Part shown: positions 1-13,038 of the stretch, one piece after another
How the letters are laid out: every line of letters starts with the position of its first letter
Position numbering within the stretch: position 1 is the first letter of the stretch
Source of the DNA: Cuneatibacter caecimuris
GTDB lineage: Bacteria > Bacillota > Clostridia > Lachnospirales > Lachnospiraceae
Assembly: GCF_004216775.1 (NCBI RefSeq)
Contig: NZ_SGXF01000003.1
Coordinates: forward strand, 81,132-145,131
Direction: 5' to 3'
DNA length: 64,000 nt
Program-made: the position numbers and the translations under genes
The notes under the pieces: generated by a model
The model's input: the letters and a program-made list of their open reading frames with translations, nothing else
Databases searched by the model: none
What the model was told of the DNA's origin: nothing

Positions 1-2822
<2,822 letters not shown>

Positions 2823-2857
2823 TTTTTCAAATCTGAGATTAGAAGGGAGTGCCATTG

Positions 2858-5800
2858 ATGCCTGAAATGACAACCAATGAAACGTATCAACCGATGACCT
2901 TTGACGCCATCAAGATCGGCCTGGCTTCTCCGGAGAAGATCCGCGAGTGGTCTCACGGCGCTGTGACCAAGCCGGAAACGATTAACTATAGAACGCTCAA
3001 GCCGGAGAGAGACGGATTGTTCTGCGAGCGCATTTTCGGACCTCAGAAGGACTGGGAGTGCCATTGCGGAAAGTACAAGAAGATTCGCTATAAAGGCGTG
3101 ATCTGCGACCGGTGCGGCGTGGAAGTAACAAAAGCCAGTGTGCGGCGTGAACGTATGGGCCACATTGAACTGGCAGCCCCGGTGTCCCATATCTGGTATT
3201 TCAAAGGAATTCCCAGCCGTATGGGCCTGATTTTGGATATTTCGCCCAGGACACTGGATAAGGTGTTATATTTTGCTTCGTATATTGTATTGGATAAAGG
3301 GACCAGCGACCTGCAGTATAAGCAGGTTTTGTCCGAGAAGGAATACAGAGAAGCTGTAGACCGCTGCGGATATGGTTCCTTCCGCGCGGGGATGGGAGCT
3401 GAGGCGATTCAGGAGCTGCTGCGGGCTATTGATCTGGAGAAGGAATCTCTGGAACTGCGGCAGGGGCTGAAAGACGCCAGCGGACAGAAGCGCGCCCGCA
3501 TTATCAAGCGCCTGGAAGTAGTGGAGGCATTCCGCGCTTCCGGCAATAAGCCTGAGTGGATGATCATGGATGCGATTCCGGTGATTCCCCCGGATCTGCG
3601 CCCCATGGTGCAGCTGGACGGCGGCCGGTTCGCCACCTCCGACCTGAATGACCTGTACAGAAGGATTATCAACAGGAATAACCGTCTGGCGCGCCTGCTG
3701 GAACTGGGCGCCCCTGATATTATCGTGAGAAACGAGAAGCGCATGCTGCAGGAAGCAGTAGACGCGCTGATCGATAATGGCCGCAGAGGCCGCCCTGTAA
3801 CAGGCCCGGGCAACCGCGCCCTGAAATCCCTTTCCGATATGCTGAAAGGTAAACAAGGACGATTCCGCCAGAACCTGTTGGGCAAGCGTGTGGACTATTC
3901 CGGCCGTTCTGTTATCGTGGTGGGCCCGGAGCTCAAAATCTACCAGTGCGGCCTGCCGAAAGAAATGGCAATCGAACTGTTTAAGCCTTTTGTAATGAAA
4001 GAATTGGTGGCGAAAGGCATTGCTCATAATATTAAGAGCGCTAAGAAAATGGTGGAACGCCTTCAGACAGAGGTCTGGGATGTGCTGGAGGAAGTAATTA
4101 AAGAACATCCCGTAATGCTGAACCGCGCCCCTACGCTGCACAGACTGGGTATTCAGGCATTTGAGCCCATTCTGGTAGAAGGTAAAGCGATTAAGCTGCA
4201 TCCCCTGGTGTGTACCGCCTTTAACGCAGACTTTGACGGCGACCAGATGGCTGTCCATCTGCCGCTTTCTATGGAAGCACAGGCAGAATGCCGTTTCATG
4301 CTGCTGTCACCCAACAACTTGCTGAAGCCTTCTGACGGCGGGCCTGTGGCAGTGCCTTCTCAGGATATGGTTCTGGGTATCTATTATCTGACTCAGGAGC
4401 GTCCCGGCTATAAGGGAGAAGGCAAGTGCTTCCGCAGCGTGAATGAAGCGATTCTTGCTTATGAGAATCAGGTGATCACCCTGCACTCCAGAGTCAAAGT
4501 CCGCGTGCGCAATACCATGGCGGACGGAACAGTGAGAACCGGCGTGGTGGAATCCACTCTGGGCCGATTCCTGTTTAATGAAATCATACCCCAGGACCTG
4601 GGATTTGTGGACAGAACTGTTCCCGGAAATGAGCTGCTTCTGGAGGTGGATTTCCATGTGGGCAAAAAAGGCCTGAAACAAATTTTGGAAAAAGTTATCA
4701 ATACCCATGGAGCTACCAAGACCGCTGAGGTTTTGGACGCGATCAAGGCAATGGGTTATAAATATTCCACCAGGGCGGCTATGACAGTATCTATCTCAGA
4801 CATGACCGTTCCTCCTGAAAAGCCCCAGCTGATTCAGCAGGCCCAGGATACGGTGGACCGCATTGCGAAGAACTTCCGCCGCGGTCTGCTGACTGAGGAA
4901 GAGCGCTATAAAGAGGTGATTGAAACCTGGAAAAACACTGACGACGTTCTGACTCATAAGCTGCTGACAGGACTGGATAAATACAATAATATTTATATGA
5001 TGGCTGATTCCGGGGCCCGTGGTTCCGATAAGCAGATCAAACAGCTTGCCGGCATGCGCGGACTGATGGCGGATACCACCGGCCACACCATTGAACTGCC
5101 GATTAAGTCCAATTTCCGTGAGGGCCTGGATGTACTGGAGTATTTTATCTCCGCTCATGGAGCCCGTAAGGGCCTGTCTGATACAGCCCTGCGTACAGCC
5201 GACTCCGGTTATCTGACCAGACGTCTGGTAGACGTATCTCAGGATTTGATTGTGCGTGAAGTGGACTGCTGCGAAAACCGTGTGGATAAAGACGGCAACC
5301 GTCAGATTCCTTTTATGGAAATTAAAGCCTTTACGGACGGGCAGGAGACGATCGAGAGCCTGCAGGACCGTATTACCGGACGCTATATTGCTGAAACCAT
5401 TACAGATCCCGATACAGGGGAAGTCGTGGTGAAAGCAAATCATATGGTGACGCCCAGACGCGCCGCTGCTGTCATGAAAGTACTGGAAAAGACCGGAAGG
5501 AACAGCATAAAGATCAGAACGATTCTGACCTGTAAGTCCCATATCGGTATCTGTGCTAAATGTTATGGTTCCAACATGGCTACCGGCCAGCCTGTACAGG
5601 TTGGTGAGGCGGTGGGAATTATCGCCGCACAGTCTATCGGCGAACCTGGCACACAGCTGACCATGAGAACATTCCATACCGGCGGCGTGGCCGGCGGAGA
5701 TATCACACAGGGTCTTCCCCGTGTAGAGGAGCTGTTTGAAGCGCGTAAGCCTAAGGGCCTTGCGATCATCGCAGAATTCGGCGGTGTGGCAACGGTGAAG

Positions 5801-6673
5801 GACAGCAAGAAAAAGCGTGAAATTGTGATTACAGATCTGGAGAGCGGCAACTCCAAGACGTATCTGATCCCGTATGGTTCCAGAATTAAAGTGCTGGACG
5901 GCCAGACTCTGGAAGCCGGCGACGAGCTGACCGAAGGAAGCGTCAACCCTCATGACCTGCTGAAGATCAAGGGCGTGCGCGCCGTACAGGATTATATGAT
6001 CCAGGAAGTCCAGCGTGTGTACCGCCTGCAGGGCGTGGAAATCAACGATAAGCATATTGAGGTGATCGTTCGCCAGATGCTGAAAAAGATCCGCATAGAA
6101 GAGAGCGGCGACAGTGATGTGCTGCCTGGCGTTTCCATGGACGTGCTGGATTATAATGATATGAATGAGGCACTGTTGGAAGAGGGCAAGGAGCCTGCGG
6201 AAGGCAAACAGATCATGCTGGGTATCACAAAAGCTTCCCTTGCTACCAATTCCTTCCTGTCCGCAGCATCCTTCCAGGAGACCACAAAGGTGTTGACCGA
6301 AGCTGCTATCAACGGCAAAGTCGATCCCCTGATCGGGCTGAAGGAAAACGTCATTATCGGTAAACTGATTCCTGCCGGAACAGGCATGAAGCGTTACCGT
6401 TCCGTGAAGCTGAATACCGATGCCTGGGAAGAGGAAAAGGCCGTCCGGGAGGCGAGAGAGCGGGAAGAGGCCGAGCGCATCGCGGCGGAAAAGGCTGCCA
6501 GAGAAGCGGAAGAAGCCCAGGAGGATGATCTGGACGAAGAGGATCTGGACGCTGAAGATGTTCTGCTGGAAGAGGATATTCTGGAAGAAGAACTGGACGC
6601 TGAACTGGATGCGGAAGCTGAAGAAGAGGCCGGCGACCTGGAAAACGATTTTGAAGAAGAGCCAATTGACTGA
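2858..6673 (+). CDS. rpoC: RNA polymerase beta' subunit
   Basis: Largest RNA polymerase subunit, 1,271 residues from the chosen start. I chose ATG 2858 because the ribosome binding site AAGGGAG (2843-2849) lies 8 bases upstream. The in-frame GTG at 2849 overlaps that site and is unlikely to be used. The N-terminal zinc site is C68/C70...C83/C86. The Mg-binding loop [12 protein letters not shown] places the catalytic aspartates at D458, D460 and D462. A second cysteine cluster ([13 protein letters not shown]) and the trigger-loop/bridge-helix segment ([20 protein letters not shown]) follow. The last ~90 residues form a strongly acidic Glu/Asp/Ala tail, a lineage-specific extension. Co-transcribed with rpoB; a strong terminator lies ~45 bases after the stop. 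Confidence 0.98.
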   Translation: MPEMTTNETYQPMTFDAIKIGLASPEKIREWSHGAVTKPETINYRTLKPERDGLFCERIFGPQKDWECHCGKYKKIRYKGVICDRCGVEVTKASVRRERMGHIELAAPVSHIWYFKGIPSRMGLILDISPRTLDKVLYFASYIVLDKGTSDLQYKQVLSEKEYREAVDRCGYGSFRAGMGAEAIQELLRAIDLEKESLELRQGLKDASGQKRARIIKRLEVVEAFRASGNKPEWMIMDAIPVIPPDLRPMVQLDGGRFATSDLNDLYRRIINRNNRLARLLELGAPDIIVRNEKRMLQEAVDALIDNGRRGRPVTGPGNRALKSLSDMLKGKQGRFRQNLLGKRVDYSGRSVIVVGPELKIYQCGLPKEMAIELFKPFVMKELVAKGIAHNIKSAKKMVERLQTEVWDVLEEVIKEHPVMLNRAPTLHRLGIQAFEPILVEGKAIKLHPLVCTAFNADFDGDQMAVHLPLSMEAQAECRFMLLSPNNLLKPSDGGPVAVPSQDMVLGIYYLTQERPGYKGEGKCFRSVNEAILAYENQVITLHSRVKVRVRNTMADGTVRTGVVESTLGRFLFNEIIPQDLGFVDRTVPGNELLLEVDFHVGKKGLKQILEKVINTHGATKTAEVLDAIKAMGYKYSTRAAMTVSISDMTVPPEKPQLIQQAQDTVDRIAKNFRRGLLTEEERYKEVIETWKNTDDVLTHKLLTGLDKYNNIYMMADSGARGSDKQIKQLAGMRGLMADTTGHTIELPIKSNFREGLDVLEYFISAHGARKGLSDTALRTADSGYLTRRLVDVSQDLIVREVDCCENRVDKDGNRQIPFMEIKAFTDGQETIESLQDRITGRYIAETITDPDTGEVVVKANHMVTPRRAAAVMKVLEKTGRNSIKIRTILTCKSHIGICAKCYGSNMATGQPVQVGEAVGIIAAQSIGEPGTQLTMRTFHTGGVAGGDITQGLPRVEELFEARKPKGLAIIAEFGGVATVKDSKKKREIVITDLESGNSKTYLIPYGSRIKVLDGQTLEAGDELTEGSVNPHDLLKIKGVRAVQDYMIQEVQRVYRLQGVEINDKHIEVIVRQMLKKIRIEESGDSDVLPGVSMDVLDYNDMNEALLEEGKEPAEGKQIMLGITKASLATNSFLSAASFQETTKVLTEAAINGKVDPLIGLKENVIIGKLIPAGTGMKRYRSVKLNTDAWEEEKAVREAREREEAERIAAEKAAREAEEAQEDDLDEEDLDAEDVLLEEDILEEELDAELDAEAEEEAGDLENDFEEEPID

Positions 6674-6719
6674 TTCAGAGGAGCGTTTTCAGGCAGAAAA
6701 GTTTAAAATACAATGATGT

Positions 6720-6763
6720 GCTGCCAAACGACCGAAGTACCGGTATGTTTGGCAGCGTTTTTT
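6720..6763 (+). terminator. rpoBC terminator
   Basis: Stem CTGCCAAAC (6721-6729) pairs with GTTTGGCAG (6747-6755), followed by CGTTTTTTG. Its T-run merges into the first hairpin arm of the adjacent repeat element. Confidence 0.88.
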
Positions 6764-6889
6764 GTTTCATAGGAAACTGCATTCCCTATGAAACAAAACC
6801 CTCCGGGGGATCGCACTGCGGCGTAAGGAGCCATGTCGCTAAAGCGACACGCCGCAGGCGGGGAATCCCGCGAGCGGGATTCTTTTTCA
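6761..6889 (+). repeat. Structured intergenic repeat, copy A1 (complete)
   Basis: Best complete copy of the family. Hairpin 1: a 13-bp perfect stem TTTGTTTCATAGG (6761-6773) / CCTATGAAACAAA (6785-6797) with an 11-base loop. Next comes CCCTCCGGGGG. The core stem is CTGCGGCG (6816-6823) / CGCCGCAG (6850-6857) and encloses TGTCGC-TAAA-GCGACA (6834-6849). The last hairpin is GAATCCCGC (6863-6871) / GCGGGATTC (6874-6882), followed by TTTTT like an intrinsic terminator. It starts exactly where the rpoC terminator ends. Confidence 0.85.
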
Positions 6890-6945
6890 TTGCATAGGAA
6901 ACTGCGTCTCCTATGAAACAAAACCCTCCGGGGGATCGCACTATG
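6890..6945 (+). repeat. Structured intergenic repeat, copy A2 (5' part only)
   Basis: Tandem partial copy: the CATAGG...CCTATG hairpin, then AAACCCTCCGGGGGATCGCAC, breaking off where the core stem would begin. It ends about 20 bases before the start of the next gene, so that gene's leader may carry this hairpin. Confidence 0.8.
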
Positions 6946-6965
6946 TGCTAGAGAGGAGAATGAGG

Positions 6966-7694
6966 ATGGATTGCAGGATATCGATACCTGTCAAAATGGA
7001 CGGCGCCCATAACTTCCGGGATTTGGGAGGTTATCCTGCCAGCGGTGGGATGACCAGAAGGGGCTGCTTTTTCCGTTCTGACAGCCTGGCGGGGCTTTCC
7101 GGAGCGGACAGAAGCTGGATGAGGCAGATGGGGATTACATGCGTACTGGATTTAAGAAGCAGAAAAGAGATCGAACAGGCGCCTGACAGCCTGGATGACA
7201 GCTTTCTCTATTATCCTGTTTGTATGTCCGACAGAATGACGGGCGCGGCGGATTTAAAGCAGTTTCCGAAACGGCTTTCGGAGCTGTACATAGAGATCTT
7301 AAATTCTTATCAGCAAGAAATGCTGCAGGTAATGCAGGTGCTGGTGGAGAGGGCAGGAAAACCGGCAGTATTTCACTGCACTGCCGGAAAGGACAGAACC
7401 GGGGTTACAGCAATGCTGCTGCTTTCCCTGGCAGGAGTACCAGAGGAGCTGATTATCAGAGATTACGCTTCCAGCGCAGAAAATATGGCGCCGGTATTTC
7501 AACAGCAGAAACTGATGCTGGAGAAAGCGGGATGGAAGGTGCCGGAAGTTCTGTTTTCCTCTCCTGCGGAGGAGATGGAGCTGGCAATGGAATATTTAAA
7601 AGCAACCTGGGGAGATACGGAGCAGTACCTTATTTCCTGCGGCGCGTCCAGAACAGATTTGATGCAGCTGAAGGCATTACTTGTGGAGAAATAA
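6966..7694 (+). CDS. Tyrosine/serine protein phosphatase-like (Y_phosphatase3 family)
   Basis: Cysteine-based phosphatase of the family that includes low-specificity tyrosine/serine and phosphoinositide-like phosphatases; predicted cytoplasmic, 242 residues. The active-site loop HCTAGKDRTG gives C138 as nucleophile and R144 as phosphate binder (C-x5-R). The N-terminal NFRDLGGYPA and FRSDSLAGLS segments are typical of this family. I chose ATG 6966 because GAGGAG (6953-6958) is 7 bases upstream; the alternatives GTG 6945 and ATG 6960 are badly spaced. The gene stands alone just behind repeat copy A2. Physiological substrate unknown. Confidence 0.88.
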   Translation: MDCRISIPVKMDGAHNFRDLGGYPASGGMTRRGCFFRSDSLAGLSGADRSWMRQMGITCVLDLRSRKEIEQAPDSLDDSFLYYPVCMSDRMTGAADLKQFPKRLSELYIEILNSYQQEMLQVMQVLVERAGKPAVFHCTAGKDRTGVTAMLLLSLAGVPEELIIRDYASSAENMAPVFQQQKLMLEKAGWKVPEVLFSSPAEEMELAMEYLKATWGDTEQYLISCGASRTDLMQLKALLVEK

Positions 7695-7709
7695 AAGTTT
7701 AAAAATTTG

Positions 7710-7773
7710 TTGACAGTTCCAGGATGTTATTGTATGCTGGAACTCAGCAAAAGACATCATACGTCATATGTAT
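7710..7773 (+). promoter_or_regulatory. Promoter of GntR-dehydratase-kinase operon
   Basis: TTGACA (7710-7715), 17-base spacer, TATGCT (7733-7738). Downstream, 7759-7773 has ATAC...GTAT ends around CGTCATAT, a weak dyad that could be the operator of the adjacent GntR-type regulator. The operator call is only inference. Confidence 0.7.
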
Positions 7774-7809
7774 ATCAAAATGTAAGAGAAAAGGAAAGGG
7801 GGGAGAGCC

Positions 7810-8538
7810 ATGAAACTGCAGGCAGTCCGAAACACTCCGAAGATTCTGCCTGAGCAGGCTGCGGAACAGATTGCGGACAGGATTGTAGCCGGGAGCTTTG
7901 CAGCTGGTCAGCAGCTGCCAAATGAATTTGACCTGGCGGAACAGCTGGGCGTGGGCCGTGGTACAGTCCGGGAGGCCGTGAAGATCCTGGTTTCACGAAA
8001 TATTCTGGAAATCAGAAGGGGCTGCGGCACATTTGTCTGCAGCCACCCAGGAAGGGTGGAAGATCCACTGGGTTTTTCTTTTGTCAGGGATAAGAAAAAG
8101 CTGGCGCTGGACCTGTGTGAAGTGCGGATGATGCTGGAACCGGAAATCGCGGCTCTGGCAGCCGCCAGGGCTACGGATCAGGAAATTGAGTCCTTGCGGA
8201 AAGCTGCGGAAGAAGTGGAGCAGGAGCTTCTTGCAGGCCGGGACCATGGTGGAAAGGATATGGAGCTGCACCGGCTGCTTGCAGTCTGCAGCAGGAATCA
8301 GGTGGTAGAGCAGTTGATTCCCATGATACAGCGGACTATTTCTATATTTATAACATTGACCGACGCGCAGCTGGTTGAGGAAACGATCAGGACCCACAGG
8401 CGTTTGATAGAAGCGGTGAAAAACCGGGATGCGGACGGAGCGCGGGACGCCATGCGGGAACATTTGGAAAATAACAGGCAGAGAATCCGGATAATGCCGG
8501 ATCATGCGGAAAATCAGGAAAGGCAGGAAAAAAGATGA
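7810..8538 (+). CDS. GntR/FadR-family transcriptional regulator
   Basis: DNA-binding regulator, 242 residues. The N-terminal winged helix (about residues 12-75) includes LPNEFDLAEQLGVGRGTVREAVKIL and the wing RRGCGTFV. The C-terminal all-helical FCD ligand domain (about 95-225) carries the usual metal/ligand pattern of acidic and histidine residues (EVRMMLEPEIA, MELHRLLA, THRRLIEAV). FCD regulators usually sense sugar acids or other carboxylic acids. It overlaps the dehydratase gene by 4 bases (ATGA), so it probably controls its own operon in response to that enzyme's substrate or product. The effector cannot be read from sequence. Confidence 0.92.
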   Translation: MKLQAVRNTPKILPEQAAEQIADRIVAGSFAAGQQLPNEFDLAEQLGVGRGTVREAVKILVSRNILEIRRGCGTFVCSHPGRVEDPLGFSFVRDKKKLALDLCEVRMMLEPEIAALAAARATDQEIESLRKAAEEVEQELLAGRDHGGKDMELHRLLAVCSRNQVVEQLIPMIQRTISIFITLTDAQLVEETIRTHRRLIEAVKNRDADGARDAMREHLENNRQRIRIMPDHAENQERQEKR

Positions 8539-10250
8539 AAAGTCAGGATTTGCGTAAAATTGCACCGGAGCTGGACCCGCTAAGGCTGGGGACAGGCTGG
8601 AAGCCGGAAGATCTGGGGAAGGCGCAGATTATAATTGAGAGCTCTTTTGGAGACAGCCATCCGGGCAGCGGCCATCTGCTGGAACTGGTGGAAGAAGCCA
8701 GGGCAGGAGCGGCAGAAGCAGGAGGACACGGCGCCAGATATTTTTGTACCGATATCTGCGACGGCGAGGCACAGGGACATGACGGTATTAATTATTCCCT
8801 CGCGTCCAGAGACATGATGGCCAACATGATGGAGATCCATGCAAATGCAACTCCCTTTGACGGCGGCGTTTTCATTGCCAGCTGCGACAAGAGCATGCCC
8901 GCCCATTTGATGGCAGTGGGAAGAATCAATATTCCTTCTATTGTTGTGACCGGCGGCGTGATGGACGCCGGCCCAGATCTTCTGACACTGGAGCAGATCG
9001 GCGCTTATAACGCCATGTATGAACGTGGAGAAATCTCAAAAGAGAAGATGGATTTTTACAAACAGAATGCGTGCCCTTCCTGCGGAGCCTGTTCATTTAT
9101 GGGAACAGCGTCCACCATGCAGATTATGGCAGAAGCTCTGGGCCTCGCCCTGCCGGGCAGCGCTCTGATGCCTGCTACCAGCGCTGAGCTCAGGGAATTT
9201 GCCAGGGAAGCAGGGCGCCAGGCAGTGTGGCTGGCGGAACATGAGCTTACTCCGGACAGGATAGTTACCATAAAGTCCTTTGAAAATGCGATTATGGTTC
9301 ATGCCGCAATTTCCGGCTCCACAAACTCACTGCTGCATCTGCCGGCGATTGCCCGGGAATTTGGCATAGAAATCGATGCGGACACCTTTGACCGCCTGCA
9401 CAGAGGCGCCCATTACCTGCTGAATATCCGTCCGGCCGGTGAGTTTCCTGCACAGTATTTCTATTATGCCGGAGGCGTGCCACGGATTATGGAAGAGATT
9501 AAGAGCATGCTGCATCTGGATGTGATGACGGTTACGGGAAAGACGCTGGGGGAAAACCTGGAAGAACTGAAACGGAACGGATATTATGAAAAGGGGAAAA
9601 AATATCTGGATGAGCTGGGCCTTACCAGAGAGGATGTGATCCGGCCTTTTGACAAAGCGTTCGGGACGGACGGGAGCATTGCGATTCTGAAAGGAAATCT
9701 GGCCCCGGAGGGAGCAGTGGTCAAGCACACGGTAGTGCCGAAAGCCATGTTTGAAGCCACCCTGCGTGCCAGGCCCTTTGACAGCGAAGAAGATGCCATC
9801 CATGCGGTGCTGACCCATGAGATCAAGCCGGGAGACGCAGTGATCATACGGTACGAGGGCCCCAAAGGGAGCGGGATGCCGGAGATGTTTTACACCACTG
9901 AAGCGATTGCATCGGACGCTGAACTTGGTTCCACGATTGCCCTATTAACGGACGGACGTTTTTCAGGGGCTTCCAAAGGGCCGGCAGTAGGCCATATTTC
10001 GCCGGAGGCGGCAGAAGGAGGCCCCCTGGCCCTGGTAGAAGAAGGAGATCTTATTTATTTGAACATCCCTGAGAGAAAACTTCAGATCGTGGGAATCCAT
10101 GGAAAGGCAATGGGAGAAAAGGAAGTCGCGGAGATCCTGGAAGAGCGGCGCAGAGCCTGGAAACCCAGACCGAACAAATATCCCAAGGGGGTGCTGCGCA
10201 TTTTTGCTGACCGGGCTGTTTCGCCAATGAAAGGCGGTTACATGGAATGA
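8535..10250 (+). CDS. IlvD/Edd-family dehydratase, probably sugar-acid dehydratase
   Basis: Fe-S dependent dehydratase of 571 residues. The family removes water from dihydroxy acids: dihydroxy-acid dehydratase (IlvD), phosphogluconate dehydratase (Edd), or pentonate/hexonate dehydratases. Candidate cluster cysteines lie in [17 protein letters not shown] and [33 protein letters not shown] is the conserved C-terminal segment. Branched-chain amino-acid genes are absent nearby. The partners are a GntR/FCD regulator and a kinase, both joined by ATGA overlaps, which favours a catabolic sugar-acid role over valine/isoleucine synthesis. The substrate is inference; an IlvD role is the main alternative. 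Confidence 0.88.
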   Translation: MKSQDLRKIAPELDPLRLGTGWKPEDLGKAQIIIESSFGDSHPGSGHLLELVEEARAGAAEAGGHGARYFCTDICDGEAQGHDGINYSLASRDMMANMMEIHANATPFDGGVFIASCDKSMPAHLMAVGRINIPSIVVTGGVMDAGPDLLTLEQIGAYNAMYERGEISKEKMDFYKQNACPSCGACSFMGTASTMQIMAEALGLALPGSALMPATSAELREFAREAGRQAVWLAEHELTPDRIVTIKSFENAIMVHAAISGSTNSLLHLPAIAREFGIEIDADTFDRLHRGAHYLLNIRPAGEFPAQYFYYAGGVPRIMEEIKSMLHLDVMTVTGKTLGENLEELKRNGYYEKGKKYLDELGLTREDVIRPFDKAFGTDGSIAILKGNLAPEGAVVKHTVVPKAMFEATLRARPFDSEEDAIHAVLTHEIKPGDAVIIRYEGPKGSGMPEMFYTTEAIASDAELGSTIALLTDGRFSGASKGPAVGHISPEAAEGGPLALVEEGDLIYLNIPERKLQIVGIHGKAMGEKEVAEILEERRRAWKPRPNKYPKGVLRIFADRAVSPMKGGYME

Positions 10251-11329
10251 CCGGAGAACTTCTTAAAGAACACTTCAGCAAGTATCCTGGGATGGAGCTG
10301 CAGGATGCGGTGAAGCTTCTGTACCAGTCTGAGTTTGGCGGCGGCCATATGATTGCAGACCCAGAGGCCAGCCTGCGGAGACTGGAGGAGGAATACGGGA
10401 CCTTTCATGAAGGCAGCCAGATCAGCGAGATAAAACCCGGAGAAAAAATACTGTGGGAGCCCGCTGGAAAGGGAATGGCCCGGATCTATCTGGACGCTAT
10501 GGACGCAGGGCTGTCTGCGCGTACATTGAATGCTATGTTTGTGCGGTCCGCGGAAACCGCCGCGGGTAAACCGGAAGCTTTTCAGGAAAGCCTGGAAGAG
10601 CTGGCCGCCCTCTGCCGGGCGGGAACGCTGCCTTTTAGTGGAGAGGAGGCTGAGCAGTATATCAGGGAGTACCGCGGCATGGGATGCCCGGTTCTGAGCC
10701 ATAGCCGGACTTACCGGGAACTTTACCATCCGGCGTACCGCATTGTGGACAGGCGTTATGCGCAGTATCTGGAAGTATTTCTCCAAATTGACAGGCTGCT
10801 GGCGGAAGGCGGAAGTACAGGCCAGATAAATGCAGCAGTGGACGGGATGTGCGGCAGTGGGAAAACCACCCTTGCCGGGCTGCTCTCAGGCGTGTATGAC
10901 TGCAATATCTTTCATATGGACGATTACTTTTTACAGCCTTTCCAGCGGACGGAGAAACGGCTGCTGGAAGCCGGGGGGAATGTGGATTATGAAAGGTTTC
11001 AGGAAGAGGTGCTGTCCCATCTGAAGGACCCAGGAGGGCTAAATTACAGGATTTATGACTGCGGCCGGCAGAGGCTGACAGACCTGACCCATACGGATTA
11101 TTCCAGAATCAATATCGTGGAAGGCGCTTACAGCCAGCACCCTTATTTCGGGGACTTCTATGACCTCCGGGTTTTCCTGGAAATTCCGGGAGATGAGCAG
11201 AGACGCCGCATTTTGGAGAGGAACGGTGAATTCATGTTCAGGAGATTTGTGAGTGAATGGATTCCTATGGAAAATAAATACTTCCAGGCTTATGGAATCC
11301 GTGAAAAATCTCTTTGCCTGAAAGGCTGA
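10247..11329 (+). CDS. P-loop kinase with extra N-terminal domain (uridine-kinase-like)
   Basis: 360 residues in two parts. Residues 1-~185 are a helical domain I do not recognise as a named family (QDAVKLLYQSEFGGGHMI is its most distinctive stretch). Residues ~190-345 are a P-loop kinase with Walker A GMCGSGKTT (G200-T208), an HMDDYFLQP acceptor-binding segment and INIVEGAYSQHP, resembling uridine/pantothenate kinases. The start overlaps the dehydratase stop by 4 bases (ATGA), so translation is probably coupled. In context it may phosphorylate a sugar or sugar-acid intermediate, but the substrate is unknown. Its 3' end lies inside a long inverted repeat shared with the convergent gene. Confidence 0.8.
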   Translation: MTGELLKEHFSKYPGMELQDAVKLLYQSEFGGGHMIADPEASLRRLEEEYGTFHEGSQISEIKPGEKILWEPAGKGMARIYLDAMDAGLSARTLNAMFVRSAETAAGKPEAFQESLEELAALCRAGTLPFSGEEAEQYIREYRGMGCPVLSHSRTYRELYHPAYRIVDRRYAQYLEVFLQIDRLLAEGGSTGQINAAVDGMCGSGKTTLAGLLSGVYDCNIFHMDDYFLQPFQRTEKRLLEAGGNVDYERFQEEVLSHLKDPGGLNYRIYDCGRQRLTDLTHTDYSRINIVEGAYSQHPYFGDFYDLRVFLEIPGDEQRRRILERNGEFMFRRFVSEWIPMENKYFQAYGIREKSLCLKG

Positions 11330-11386
11330 ACAGACAACCCCGGGGACGCGGTTAAGAAAAGCGTTCCCGGTGCTGTCTGTTCAGCC
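11324..11386. terminator. Long inverted repeat between convergent genes
   Basis: GGCTGAACAGACA (11324-11336) pairs perfectly with TGTCTGTTCAGCC (11374-11386). An inner stem CCGGGGACGC / GCGTTCCCGG continues it (one G-T pair). The outer arms lie in the coding ends of both convergent genes. There is no clear T-run, so a bidirectional terminator or mRNA 3'-end protector is inferred. Confidence 0.55.
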
Positions 11387-11627
11387 AGTCTACGGCCTCT
11401 GCAATGCCGTCGCCGCTGAATTCAAAGCTGGCTTTTACATGATCTGATTCCTCGGAAGCCTCAAAACAAAAAGGTTCCGGCCAAACAATCACCTCCAGAC
11501 AATCCTTTTGTGCTTCTTCCGCCCCTTCTGAAACTTTATGCAGCAGAAAACGCATGCCCCGGTAGCTTCCCGCAAACCGGGATTTTTTCAGAAAATTCAG
11601 CGGCATAATGTCCGATACTTGTATCAT
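11352..11627 (-). CDS. Small conserved-type protein of unknown function
   Basis: 91 residues. Not recognised. It starts MIQVSDIMPLNFLKKSRFAG, contains a beta-rich middle (FLLHKVSE, CLEVIVWPEPFCFE) and ends AVDWLNRQHRERFS. There is no signal peptide or membrane segment. Coding is supported by AGGAGG 7 bases before ATG 11627 and by its own promoter-like sequence at 11670-11698. It lies downstream of tyrS in the same direction. Its last ~12 codons form one arm of an inverted repeat shared with the convergent kinase gene. Confidence 0.75.
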   Translation of the reverse strand: MIQVSDIMPLNFLKKSRFAGSYRGMRFLLHKVSEGAEEAQKDCLEVIVWPEPFCFEASEESDHVKASFEFSGDGIAEAVDWLNRQHRERFS

Positions 11628-11669
11628 TACCTGTCCTCCTGTCCGGCTTCAGCCTGTGATCTGAAGATC

Positions 11670-11698
11670 AGTATAGCAGAAAAATGCCCGGCGGACAA
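11670..11698 (-). promoter_or_regulatory. Promoter of the 91-residue gene
   Basis: On the minus strand TTGTCC (11693-11698), 17-base spacer, TATACT (11670-11675). It lies in the short gap after tyrS. Confidence 0.55.
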
Positions 11699-11710
11699 TG
11701 GGGCCGCCTG

Positions 11711-12937
11711 TCAAGGGTTTACCCATTTTACAAATCGCTTTTTTCCCAGCTTCAGTACGTCCCCTTCCGATACCGGCGTATCCAATGCGTCCGGCCCCAG
11801 CTTTTCCCCGTTCATCTGCACTCCGCCCTGCTTCAGAAGCCGGTGGAATTCACTTTTGCTGGCAGCATAGCCTGCATCCACCAGCGCGCCGATCAGGCCG
11901 GCCAGAGAAACCTGGGAATCTGGCAGGACCAGTTCAGGGATCTGGTCAGGAATCTGTTTTTTACTAAAGGCGGTCTCATAGAAAGCTCTGGCCTGCCGGG
12001 TTTCTTCTGAAGAATGATACAGGCCGGTCACAATGCCTGCAAGCTCCAGCTTGACGTCTCGGGGATTTCTGCCTTCTTCCATCTCGCGGCCCAACTGTGC
12101 GATGCGGTCAGGGTGCTCATCCGTTGCCAGTTCAAAATAGCGGAGAATCAGCCGGTCAGGAACTTCCATAACCTTTTTAAACATGACTTCTGCCGGTTCG
12201 TCCACCCCGATATAGTTGCCCAGGCTTTTGCTCATTTTTTCGACTCCGTCCAGCCCTTCCAGAATAGGCATAAACATCGCGATCTGCTGTTCCTGCCCCA
12301 TGGACTTTTGCAAAGTGCGCCCCATCAGGATGTTAAATGTCTGATCCGTGCCGCCCAGCTCCAGATCCGCCTTGAGAAAAACAGAATCATAAGCCTGCAT
12401 CAGGGGATAGAAAAATTCATGGAGCCCGATGGGCACCTGGTTCTGATAGCGGTTTTGAAAATCGTCCCGTTCCAGCATTCTGGCAACCGTGACGGTAGCG
12501 CCCAGCCGCAGCACTGTCTCAAAATCCAGTTTGCCCAGCCATTCGCTGTTGAAACGCACCTGGGTTTTTTCTTGGTCCAGCACCTTGAAAATCTGATCGC
12601 AGTATGTCTGCGCGTTAGCGCGCACCTGCTCTTCCGAGAGGGCGGACCGGCCTTTCGCTTTGCCGGTGGGATCTCCGATCCGTCCGGTAAAGTCTCCGAT
12701 TACGATGACTGCCCTGTGTCCAAGATCCTGCATCTGGCGGATTTTCCGCAGAACAACCGTATGCCCCAGGTGGATGTCAGGGGCGGTGGGGTCCAAACCC
12801 AGCTTTACAGTCAGGGGAACCTGAGTTTCCACAGACCTTTTCAGTTTCGCCAGCAGTTCTTCTTCGTTCACAATCTTTTCAGCGCCTTTTGCGATCATTC
12901 GCAGCTGCTCCTCCGGAGCGGTAATAATCTGATTCAT
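11711..12937 (-). CDS. tyrS: Tyrosyl-tRNA synthetase
   Basis: Class I aminoacyl-tRNA synthetase that charges tRNA-Tyr; 408 residues, usual length. HIGH-type motif at H56-L-G-H59 (PDIHLGHTVVLRK), KMSKSLGN loop in the C-terminal half, DQTFNILMGR for tyrosine/ATP binding, and an S4 RNA-binding domain in the last ~65 residues. AAAGGAGA precedes ATG 12937 by 8 bases. Expression is controlled by the tyrosine T-box leader immediately upstream, whose specifier reads UAC, an independent confirmation of the amino acid. Confidence 0.98.
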   Translation of the reverse strand: MNQIITAPEEQLRMIAKGAEKIVNEEELLAKLKRSVETQVPLTVKLGLDPTAPDIHLGHTVVLRKIRQMQDLGHRAVIVIGDFTGRIGDPTGKAKGRSALSEEQVRANAQTYCDQIFKVLDQEKTQVRFNSEWLGKLDFETVLRLGATVTVARMLERDDFQNRYQNQVPIGLHEFFYPLMQAYDSVFLKADLELGGTDQTFNILMGRTLQKSMGQEQQIAMFMPILEGLDGVEKMSKSLGNYIGVDEPAEVMFKKVMEVPDRLILRYFELATDEHPDRIAQLGREMEEGRNPRDVKLELAGIVTGLYHSSEETRQARAFYETAFSKKQIPDQIPELVLPDSQVSLAGLIGALVDAGYAASKSEFHRLLKQGGVQMNGEKLGPDALDTPVSEGDVLKLGKKRFVKWVNP

Positions 12938-13003
12938 GATTGATATCTCCTTTCTGTCAATTCCGCAAACGGACTTCTTTTACAAAGAAGCTCCTTTTAG
13001 GGA

Positions 13004-13038
13004 ATAAAAAAATCCCGTCCTGATTGAAAGGACGGGAT
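13004..13038 (-). terminator. T-box attenuator terminator
   Basis: On the minus strand ATCCCGTCC / GGACGGGAT (13012-13020 and 13030-13038), followed by seven T residues. The T-box sequence just upstream can form the competing antiterminator. Confidence 0.92.
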
